The position numbers and the translations under genes were made by a program. 64,000 bases of DNA from Cladorhizidae sp. MBARI D1340-BT2 (lineage: Eukaryota > Porifera > Demospongiae > Poecilosclerida > Cladorhizidae), in NCBI GenBank assembly GCA_028752905.1, contig JAQNBH010000006.1, forward strand, positions 28,430,695 to 28,494,694, in the 5' to 3' direction. Under the pieces are notes generated by a model that saw only the letters and a list, made by a program, of their open reading frames with translations, made no database searches and was not told the origin of the DNA. Shown here piece after piece: positions 45,990 through 56,791 of the stretch; position 1 is the first letter of the stretch, and each line of letters begins with the position of its first letter.

Positions 45990-47930
45990 ATTATAAGTAA
46001 CTATAAACCCAATGGGTTGTCCTATGAACCCTAGTTTACAAGAAATTTTAGAACAAGCTTTACAATTGCATATTTAATATGAGTAAGGAAGCTTTTCTAC
46101 AAAATCTTTTTTATCACTTATAAAACATACATTTAACAAAGATTTATCCTAACAGTAACAGGTGATAACCTTGGGCAGACAAACATGGATTAGCCAACCT
46201 GGCAATTGCTACCAGCATGTTCGCAGAGTATGATATAATTAACAATACAAACATATCTGGTGTGCAGGCACAAAATAAAGGGATGCAGGTTCTATTTGGC
46301 CTAGAGTTGCTCATCCACAATAACTAGAGCTACACAAGCTATAAATGTTTCTCAATGCTCCTGGGTGCTCCTATATAGCCTCATAAGCTAATACTTGATG
46401 CACGTTAGCTCAACCAGTTTAGGTATACCCAAATCTCAAGATGACCATGTTCAATATGAATGGGGTTAACAAATCATGGTGCGGACATCTCACAAAAAGA
46501 ACAATAAAAATGGACCATAGAAGTTAGTACTCAAAGATGACTTCCCACATCCTGTACACTTTTGCCTGCCAACTCATTGGGTAAAACTGACAGTCGCAGG
46601 CCTCACACCTCCACCCTTCTTATTCAGCCAATAGCGAAGAAAATAGAGAAGCATGATTTCAAATAATGAGATTCAGAAAAACAGTGAGAGCTTAGCAACA
46701 GTGAACCACCCTGCCAGCAAGATCACTGATCGTGTCCTTAACCAACCCTCTGTAAGCACAATAATTTATGGTAGAGCAAGTTTAAAAAACACATAAAACA
46801 CCGCATGATTGCTACAATTTTCCAATTGTTATGTCCTACTCCTAGATTGCATATAGGGTCCAGAAATTTTGCCAAATATGTTTAAAAAACTACCAACGAT
46901 CTCTTGTCTAGAAAATCATCGAATTGATGAGAGAGTAACTAGGATGACCTCATTACTTAAGTGACCAGGGGTGATATAGCTATCTTTAGGAAGATACTGA
47001 TGAGGAAGAAGAAGGTATAGTCATCTTCGGTTACCTAGGAATTCTCACTGCAGCTCATGGGTCCATCAAATCAATGGCCACTTCACTTGCTTCATGCCAG
47101 ACAAAGACTGCAAAGAGCTGCTGTGTATTGATCAAGATTCAGATGCAGAAATGGACCAGGAAGGCTTCTCATAGTATCTAGTTTTAGTATTAGCCTTTCC
47201 TAAATAGCTGGAGAGGGTCCATCTAGATATATATTAGCAATACAATTTAAATGTACTTAAACTTGAATTCAAAATCGGATTTTGTGGAAACTAATGTCAT
47301 AAATCTAAACCCAAATTATAATTCTTATATGAAATTTTTCATATTTGACTTGCGATGAAGTTGTATTGTTTTACAGACAATTAGGCACCAGCTTCATATA
47401 CTTTGCTATGCAATGTTCCTGCCGGTTCCCCTCCAGTATACTGACCATTCCCATTCAGGCCAAGCCCAAGGATTGCCTCGCCCTTTCCCGCATATTCCGG
47501 TAGTATTGTAAGCGTGCATATAAAATTGTGACATAGCTACTGGAGATATTGATCCACGCACACAGTTATTGAATTCATTGCTAGCTAGCACTTGGTGTCA
47601 ATTCACCATTATTTAGGCTCGGACAAATCTTCTAGACTCTGTTTCTCTACAAGGGAAGTGTCAGGCCTCAAAGTGGACTGGTTAGTAAGAGAGCTATTGT
47701 GTTGCTCTATCTTATTTTTTCCAGAAACTTATAGAAGACAGCTGGAGTTTGGCTAAGCAGATAATTGGAACTGTGGCCAGCACTTGGCTCAGCTTGGTTG
47801 ATTCGGAGAAGTGAGAGCACGTTTTCAGCATTTCTGTGTGTATATTGTTTGATATTGTGCATAGTGTTTGCATATTATTTACATATTGTGTATTTTTGTA
47901 TTTTGCCCCCCATTTTATGCAAGAAATGAC
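45990..47930. other. non-coding spacer, nothing recognised
   Basis: Only short unsupported frames are present. A short acidic-looking plus frame at about 47000-47160 is interrupted and unrecognised. Confidence 0.35.
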
Positions 47931-49270
47931 ATCAAGTAACAAGGCGAATGACAAGTCTGAGAGAGCAGATAGAACAGACCGAGGGGAGTAAACTGATAAA
48001 CTCCAAAGAGAGCAAGTTCAGATGACCGACATGGAAGACACAAATATGGATATCAAGAAGGGCTAGTCAAGCCATCGACCGTAAATGACAAGGACTACAA
48101 CAGAATTCCCCAACCCAGTGGATGCCATTCAGACATTAATCCTGACTATGGAGGAGAACAGAAGAATTGAAGGTAGAGAAGAGGAAGAATGCCGAACCAG
48201 AGAAAGAGAAGCAGAAAAACATTGACGTTGAATCAGAGAAAGAGAAGCGGAAGAACGTCGAACTAGAGAAAGAGAAGAGGAAGATTGTCGAATCAGTGAA
48301 TGAGAAGTGGAAAAAAGTCGAACAAAGAGAAAGAGAAGCGGAAGAACGTCGAACAAGAGAAAGAGAAGTGGAAGAATGCGAACCAGAGAAAGAGAATGGA
48401 AAAAGGACGAACAAAGAGAAAGAGTAGCGGAAGAATGTCGAATCAGAGAAAGTGAAGCGGAACGACGATGAACAAGAGAAAGAGAGTGGAAGAACATCGA
48501 ACCAGAGAAAGTGAAGCAGAAGATTGTCGAATCAGAGAAAGAGAAGTTGAAAAAGGTCGAACCAAGAGAACGGGAAGCGGAAGAACATCGAACAAGAGAA
48601 AGAGAGCGGAAGAACGTCGAACAAGAGAAAGAGAAGTGGAAGAACTTTGAACCAGAGAAAGAGAAGTGGAAAAAGGTCGAACAAAGAGAAAGAGAAGCAG
48701 GAGATTATCGAATCAGAGAAAGAGAAGCGTAAGAACGTCGAACAAGAGAAAGAGTAGCGGAAGAATGTTGAACCAGAGAAAGAGAGTGTGGAAGAACATT
48801 GAACCAGAGAAAGAGTAGTGGAAGAACATCGAATCAGAGAAAGTGAAGCAGAAGATTGTCGAATCAGAGAATGGAAGTGAAAAGGGAGAGCAGAAGGATT
48901 GAACATAAAGAAGCGGAAGAAAGCCGAACAAAATAACTCAAAGTGAAGGACAGCACAAAAGAGAACACTTCTAATGCAAATCAAGTTTCAGCACGAAACC
49001 AAAACTATATGTGGCATAGTGACGACAGCCGACGAGACATAGATAGAAAACGGATGCTGGCAGATAAAAGGTCGAAATGTGACAATTCTGGGTATGAGAT
49101 CGAAGTTAGGATGGAAAAACACAGTGAAATGACTTAGTCTATAATAACAGCCATCAGACAACCAGGTCTATATGTAGAAGGCAGGGTAGGCCAGAGAGAA
49201 TGCAGAATGCGCATTGATATGGGAGCAGACAGGACCATAGTTGTTGCAAACCTGGGGTACTGGACGGAAA
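47931..49270 (+). pseudogene. gag/protease-like retroelement fragment
   Basis: A start at 47931 gives a charged segment (MTSSNKANDKSERADRTDR) soon stopped. Next come 30-bp repeats coding for Glu/Arg-rich sequence (EAEERRTRER type, 48160-48890) with several frame changes. Then comes KENTSNANQVSARNQNYMWH and, after stops, TAIRQPGLYVEGRVGQ followed by CRMRIDMGADRTIV at about 49145-49240. The last is a retropepsin-like pattern (D-T/S-G-A-D becomes D-M-G-A-D). Reverse transcriptase and integrase are not adjacent. No LTR could be assigned. Confidence 0.5.
48160..48890 (+). repeat. 30-bp tandem repeat coding for Glu/Arg-rich sequence
   Basis: The unit 'gaagcggaagaacgtcgaacaagagaaaga' (EAEERRTRER) repeats every 30 bases with point changes and small indels, about 24 copies. 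The opposite strand is open as Ser/Phe/Leu-rich frames, which are by-products. Confidence 0.85.
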
Positions 49271-52164
49271 ACTTGGAAAATCATATATATGTATGCATAT
49301 ATGTATGTATGTATTCAATTGTAGGTTCACCTGTAAAAAATAAGAACTCCTCCTACTAGGCTTATTAAATTTGGAATTGTAAGAGAAAACAACCTAGTTG
49401 CAGGAAGAACTGGCTGCATAGACAAGTGAGAATTGCTACTTAGGCTGAAAACAGAACTATGCTTATAAAGAAGCTAATACGTTTCAATACTCTGTGGGTT
49501 TACTCTGGAAGCCACTGGTATGAATATGGTCTGTACTGAAATCTCAAAATAGTTAACTGAAATCATTATAGAAATATAGATTTTATATTGGGGTATAATG
49601 AATACATTTTCATTTCACAGGAATTCCATCCCAAAATAGCAACCAGGCCTCTGTCCACACCGAGTCAACCAAGTAGTTGGCCATGAATGCTCAGTTTGGC
49701 TTTAGGATTTGTGTGTGTGATGTGTGTATGTGCATGCATGTGTGAGAAATAACATTACCTTGTACAACCTTTGTATTTTAACCGTCCTAATGTATAATGT
49801 TTGAGAGGAGAGAGTGGAGGCTCATGCATGAAGAAACTTGGACAATAAATCAGGTATTAGCTACAACCAACATCAACTCAATCAGCAGACAAAACATGGA
49901 TATTTTTAGCCAATTCTGAAATACAGTTTATGAATTCCTTACTATAATACTTTAGCTCTATCTAGCAAGATAATAATTATAGCTAGCTACACATTGAAAG
50001 TTATTTGTGTTCAAAATCAATCATAACTGTAGTTAATTATTTATTGCTTTCATTGCTAGCTACTGCTCGGCATCATCCACCATTCAGACACTTCCTTAGA
50101 CTCAGGTATAGCTTCTATAGTCAATCTGTCTATGCCTCTAACTCAACCTTAAAGAATGCCTTAGCGGTCTATAAGCTTAAAACAGATAAAGTTTGACATA
50201 GTATATAGAATGGAGCACTTGAGATAGCTATAAGAAAGCTATAGCTACAACCTCATTTGTAGTTTAACTACTGCATTGTACTAGGCAGGATCCACAGAAA
50301 GAAAACAATCCTCAGATTAATTATACACTAACTTTCACAGCATACACAGGTTAGGTTAGCACATTCTGTTATTGTTTTCAGTACAGCACTAGCCTCTAGA
50401 GTTCTGCAAGAAAACTCTAGCTACAAACCACAGCTGTATTAGCAGCTGCACTCATCCAGGTTAGGACCAAAGAAGGAAGTCTACTGATGAAAAAATACAA
50501 TGCTAGCTGGTACAGCACTCCTGTAGGCCAACAGATTCAGCGTTATCTAGCTATGGAAGTGTGATTAATGGGAAAATGGTAGTCATGTGTATATGAGCAG
50601 ATTCTTGTGTGCATGTCCATACTAAAATGATAGCTACATGCACAGACATTTTTTCAGCAGAGCAGCTTGCTGATTTTTTCCGGGATGAATAAAGAAGGAA
50701 AAAAATCAGAGAGAAAAGTCAAAGTTTGCCTCTGAAACAGCAGAATAACGAGAATTGAAATTAGAAGCGAAGAGTGACAGTAAAAAGCATGGTAGAAGCA
50801 CAGCAGCCCACAATGGATATGCTTCCTTGGGATCAGGTAAAGCTTCTGATATCTTAAAAATGGATGTTTAAGTTCCATTTGGATATTCTAGGTATGAAAG
50901 TTTGCTAAACTGGAAATAATCATCACGGATAATGGCCTTGCTAAACTGGAAATGATCGTCGTACTCAATATCGAGGAGGTTTCTCCTCCAAGCCTTGCCA
51001 AAGTTTGCTATCTGTAAGCTTCAATATTTCTACCTATAACAGTACAAGCAATACAATTTTATGACATCAATAATTTACAGATCAGTGTATAGTGTTAGGC
51101 CTGTACTTTGAGTAGTAGAATACCCAAAGCAATGTGGTCTAGGCTTGGGATTACAGCAATAATGCTAAGAATTAAATTTTTGTCTGTATTGGTAATCATG
51201 CTAAAAGTAATTGTCCGTCTCTCCATCAGACATTAACTTGCAACACAATCCTTGCATTCATTTGTAGTATTTTTTAATTAATCACTCTGGTGATGGGAGG
51301 GTTAAGTTTATAATGAAGGTGAATGTCATCATGACTACCAGATGAATAACGCTTAAGTAGTGTTGTTCTTGATCCTCTCTTTCTTTAAAACTTCAAAGTG
51401 GTCGACTTAAGTTTCAGCAAAGTCTACCCGTAACCGACCGAGTTCAGTCTATTCAACAAGTAGGTACTGCTATAGCTATTCAACTTCAATAAATGTTCAA
51501 CTTAGTACAATTCTAGACAACTAGCTAGACTGTTAAGAGTTCAGATAGGTTTAAATATATTAAGAGGATAAATAAATAAGATATAGAAGACACAGCAAAA
51601 GACAAAACAACTCAACTGTTCTCAAACAAGTTACTCCGACTGCTGTTATGACTACTGTTCTGACATGCATACTATTTGAATAATCATACATCACTAAGAC
51701 TACAGGTAAATACATGGTATTATTATACATGTTATAGCATGCCAGTAGCTAACTAATTTTTACTACATGCCCAAATACAGCTGGTTAGTATTGGACTAGT
51801 GCACTTGTCTCTCTGGCTCTGCTACACTACCAATGTATCTACATCCCTAATTGTCTCCTTTCATTGTTATTTGTCATATGATATTATGCACTGGGCAATC
51901 ACTACACACACCCACTCAAATCATACATCAGAGCAAACTCTATTGTTAGCATTTGTTACATACAAAGCACAAATATGTTGCATACACAGACTGAAGAGAC
52001 ACAACCTTTCATTCTCGGCATGTGTTCAGCATATTGACGTAAAAACATTAGTGTTTTAAATAAGCTAGACTTGTAGAGTATTAGGCTACTTATGTCAAGG
52101 GAATTAATTTGTTAACAGTGCCTAAAATATGTAAAATAACATGAACCTCTCAGTATTCACATAC

Positions 52165-54529
52165 CAGGATTTTGATAGACTTGTTCACCAGAAAAGGATT
52201 GAGTCTGAAAGTTAAAACAATCACTGTAAAATTAAGCAAACACTACGATAGATTATTGGCTCACATGTCTGGATGGTTGTGATGGAAGACTTGATGGTCT
52301 AAGTTTTGGACCACCACTTATAGGCAATCCAGGATCTAAAGTTTGAGTATATATCAAGAATGTATTCATACTATGTAGGGACAATAAATCAGAGATTATC
52401 CTTGGCACTATAGTCAACAAAGTACAGTGCATATATAAAGAATAAGTGGAAAAAATGTCAATATTATATGACTTTGAAAGGAGATGAATGTCTTCCAACT
52501 TTCACCTACCTCCATTCTAATACACGCTCTGTCCAGAGCTGTTTTAACTTTACACCAATACACAATGAACACAAGCTGACTACATCTTATACTATATATT
52601 TACCGGAACTTCTTCATCAGAATGTTGGAAAAAATTATACAAGTTCTAAAATGCTACAGCTGTAGAGCAGTAGGCTGCTAGAGCATGTAGCTGCTGATTC
52701 AACTCTCAGATTTGCTCCACACATACAATTCAATTATTGTGTTTATGTTCATTACCAATTTTAGTTTGTTATGGATAGACTTAAAATAAATTTCCTGGAT
52801 TTTTTTAAATGTCCACTAGGCACCACCATAGTGAAGTATCATGGTAAGCTGGAATTTCTTTTTGATCTAAAGATGGAAGAAACTACCATCAGGATGCTAA
52901 GAAACTGCTTAAATAAGTTAGAGCTAAGACATGATTTTTTTAATATCAACCTCCATTGAATATAGAGAGTACCAGTGCAATACCTGGCTATAAAGATACA
53001 TACCTACCCTAAGGGAAATAAAGGGAGTCGAACTACTTACTCGCCTTGAACATCTAAGGGGGGTGCTTGAATTATGAAATTTGAATGTTGATTGTAAAAT
53101 GCACACCCTGTGTTACCATTCCAATGAGGATAGAAGTCAGTTAGCTCTAGGTGAGGATTTGCTGGTTGTGTTACCATTGCAATAAAGTTAGAGGTTAGTT
53201 AGCCCTAGGTGAGGATTTGCTGGTTGTTTCAATGTCTAGCTGGTGCCTCTACTTTAGCTAAGGCGTTATTGATCCCCTCATTGATTAAAACTATCAAGTA
53301 GTCGACTTCAGGTTCAACAAGTTCTACCAATGGATTTTTATTGCTAAATTTCCTTCTATCTTTGCTATCTGTCACATTACTATGATGCACTGGGTGGTCG
53401 CTACAAGCATCCAGTCATCAGAGAAAATTGCATAGTGGATACTTGTAATGTGGAAGGTGCTGACTATGTTCCTATGCAAACTGAAGTGCAAATTTAATGT
53501 TTGTGACATGATCTGAGAAAAATGGGTTATTAATAGACACAATATTTCATATGAAATATTTCTCAGCATGTATTCATATTGATGTAAATCTCACAGAGGT
53601 TCTAATCAAGCTATCCTATACATTATTAGGGTTCTTATGACAATGACATTACAAAATTTCTTTATTTGTTCCGAGAGAATTTTGTCATAAACACCTCATC
53701 TAAAGAGTATTCCAAACATACCAGGAATTTCATAGGCTTGCTCACCAGTCAAGGATAGAGCCTGTAGGATTAACAAAGCAACACATTAAATTAAGCAATA
53801 AAAGAGTATTGGCTCACATGACATTGTATGGCTGGAAGACCATCTCCTGAGAGGCCAAATGTTGGAACATCATTTGTAGGCAATCCTGGAAAAAAAATGG
53901 AACATTTTAGAATGTGTTTATACTGTGTGCATACTAGGCTAATACAATCAATGTTTGCATACTAGAGTGGTGTAGTTTTAGGACCTACTTTTCCCATTGT
54001 GTTTTAAAAGAATGCTTGCCCATTTAAACAATGTTTTTGTAGAGCATATGTAAAAATTGTCAGAGTAATCCTACTTTCTTGACTGACATCTTTGAACATG
54101 AGCTGAGAAAAATAGGATATGAACACAATATTTCATGTTGCATTTCCTTTGGCATATATTTCATCTTGAAATTATAGAACTTCTAAATTAAATCCCTTTA
54201 TCTTGGATAACCTGAGGGAAAATATAACCTTCGTGCTTCTTGATCCTTCGTGATTCTTGATTAATTTAATTAAAGCACGTTTATTGTATGGATCAATTTG
54301 TGTAAAAATTATCCACATGGAAAAATAAACAGATTGAATAAATCAAAACTAAGTTACACCTACCGAGATTCTCACTGGCTTGCTCATCAGGGAAGGATGG
54401 AGTCTCTAAAATTAAACATTCATTAAATCAAGAAAATACAACAATAGTGTATCCACCTGTATGGATCTTTTGAATGGAAGACCTCTGATGTCCCAATATT
54501 TGTACCAGCACTTGTAGGCAATCCAGGGT
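52165..54529 (-). CDS. U2 array of 'PGLP'/tyrosine-motif exon modules
   Basis: Exons on the minus strand in order: a1 54529-54457, b1 54403-54364, a2 53885-53818, b2 53761-53722, a3 52335-52265, b3 52204-52165. Modules 2 and 3 are open with correct phases: GLPTNDVPTFGLSGDGLP then ALSLTGEQAYEIPG, and PGLPISGGPKLRPSSLPSQP then TQSFSGEQVYQNPG. Module 1 carries the same frame-breaking GA in exon a1 as U1, but an a1-b1 pair could be skipped without loss of frame. With the coiled-coil exons upstream and the death-domain exon downstream on the same strand, this is the best candidate for the live copy (inference). Confidence 0.55.
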
Positions 54530-55789
54530 CTAAAGCTACAGTAATCAAAATAATTATAAATCAAGAATGCATTCATACTATATATGTAGGTATGATAAAT
54601 CACAGCTGTATCGTGGTCCTCTAAATAATAAAGTGCGTGCATCTATAAAGAACAGGTGGACAAACTGTCAGAATTACATGATATTAAAAGAAGTCAATGA
54701 TTTCCATTTTTCACCACATACATCCTAACATTATCAGTCTCCAGAGCTCCAAGTTTCTGTTTAACTTGACACTGAAACACAATGAACATTAGCTGAGAAA
54801 AATGAGAGATAAAAAACACATCTCATGGTATATATATATTTATTGGCAATTCTTCATCTGATGTTTGTCAAAAGTTATAGAAGTTCTAAAACTGCTAGGG
54901 TGTTAGAGTAGTCGGCATCTAGGGCTAGAGGCTCCTATTGATGACAAGTACAAACTTTGGCTTTCTATTTCAAAAAGGTTGTGATAAATAACTGAATACA
55001 GAAAAATTATGGTGATCTTGTTGGTCTTGGCTTCAGTTTAGGCTCTCGAGAGTGGCTCCCCAGCAGCCAGGGAAGTCCATTCCGATTCAACTGCTAACAT
55101 TCTGGTGCCAGGCAGTGCAATGAAAAGAACAAGTAGTCGGAGATTCTGTGTTTGTGTTTTAATATGGCTGGCAATATTGCTTAACATGTTTCTAGTGCTT
55201 CCACTAGATCTGGATCCTTGCCTTTCCATAACGAGAATCACAACAAAGTTAATTTTTTTGCCCAAGCAACCTTTTTGAAAAAGACAGTGTTAGGATCATT
55301 CCAGACGACTTAGTTCCTTTCATAGCAGTGGCCTAATTTTGAAGGTCGAGTGCCCTGTTATCTTTGCTTGACAGTTGTGACAAGGATAGTCCATGAAGGC
55401 TTGAATCTCTAATGCTATATAAATAAGAATGGAATTGCTAACTGATAATATTTATATCTTTATGCAAGCATACAGTCAGGTAGGTAATTATTACTTGTAG
55501 TTATGTATTTGGAAATATGCAATAGTTTCCTACAAGCAGCATAAACAGATGCAGTATTACAAGCATTGTGTGTAGTATTAGCTACCTGCACAACAACACG
55601 CAATTTAAGCGAGATGCTTAGCTGTTCTTAGCAATGGCTACTAAACCATCATTCCTCGAATTATTTCCTAGACAGGGATTTGGAATCAGCAGCCACAACG
55701 ACCATAGTGATAGGAATTCTTATAAGTTGCTGAAGTTTATGAGGGAAGATGATTCCAAGATATAAGCAGTTACAAAAAGTATAATTAAC

Positions 55790-56395
55790 TCTACTCCAAG
55801 CCTAAGCCTTAACTCTAGTCCAAGCCTTAGCCTTAACTCTAGTCCAAGCCTTAGTCTTAACTCTAGTCCAAGCCTTAGCCTTAACTCTAGTCCAAGCCTT
55901 AGCCTTAACTCTAGTCCAAGCCTTAGCCTTAACTCTAGTCCAATCCTTAGCCTTAACTCTAGTTCAAGCCTTAGCCTTAACTCTATTCCAAGCCTTAGCC
56001 TTAACTCTAGTCCAATCCTTAGCCTTAACTCTAGTCCAAGCCTTAGCCTTAACTCTATTCCAAGCCTTAGCCTTAACTCTAGTCCAAGCCTTAGCCTTAA
56101 CTCTAGTTCAAGCCTTAGCCTTAACTCTAGTCCAAGCCTTAGCCTTAACTCTAGTCCAAGCCTTAGCCTTAACTCTAGTCCAATCCTTAGTCTTAACTCT
56201 AGTCCAAGCCTTAGCCTTAACTCTAGTCCAAGCCTTAGCCTTAACTCTAGTCCAAGCCTTAGCCTTAACTCTAGTCCAAGCCTTAGCCTTAACTCTAGTC
56301 CAAGCCTTAGCCATAACTCTAGTCCAAGCCTTAGCCTTAACTCTAGTCCAAGCCTTAGCCTTAACTCTAGTCCAAGCCTTAGCATCGCTCTAATC
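55790..56395. repeat. 24-bp minisatellite (U2), about 25 copies
   Basis: This is the reverse complement of the U1 array at 24150-24490 ('ccttaactctagtccaagccttag'). It is about 265 bases longer. It is open in several frames on both strands because the unit length is divisible by 3; none of these is a gene. Confidence 0.9.
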
Positions 56396-56791
56396 TATGT
56401 TAAGTGTGAATTGGTGTTGATTGAACCTCACACTCCTTGGGTTGTTAGGGTCACATTCATAGTCCTTCTAAAGGCTGGTTCACAATATAACGTGAACCAT
56501 CCTGAAATATTAACTAGAATACCCTAAGATATTTTTAACAAGTACAATAGCCAGGTTAAGAAGGCAAGCAGGCTCTGCGCCATAACAAGACACAGTGTAT
56601 GGCAAACCAATGAAATTTCAGTTACCACTTAATATCAAGTGATTTTGCATAAAAATAATGGCATACTGAATAGAGAACTCTTGATTAGTGGCACAAGAAG
56701 CTTGACTACAAAAATTACTCCCCTGATAAATTGTACAAACTGTACATAATGAAAAGTACAATTAGATTATCTCTATTTCTTACTAACTTAC

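Noticed and set aside
48129..48984. Ser/Phe/Leu-rich minus-strand frames
   Set aside because: They are the antisense of the 30-bp Glu/Arg-coding repeat.
55720..56385. 221-residue frame of LELRLRLG repeats, and similar frames at 24006-24587
   Set aside because: These arise because a 24-bp stop-free unit is repeated. Several frames on both strands are open at once.
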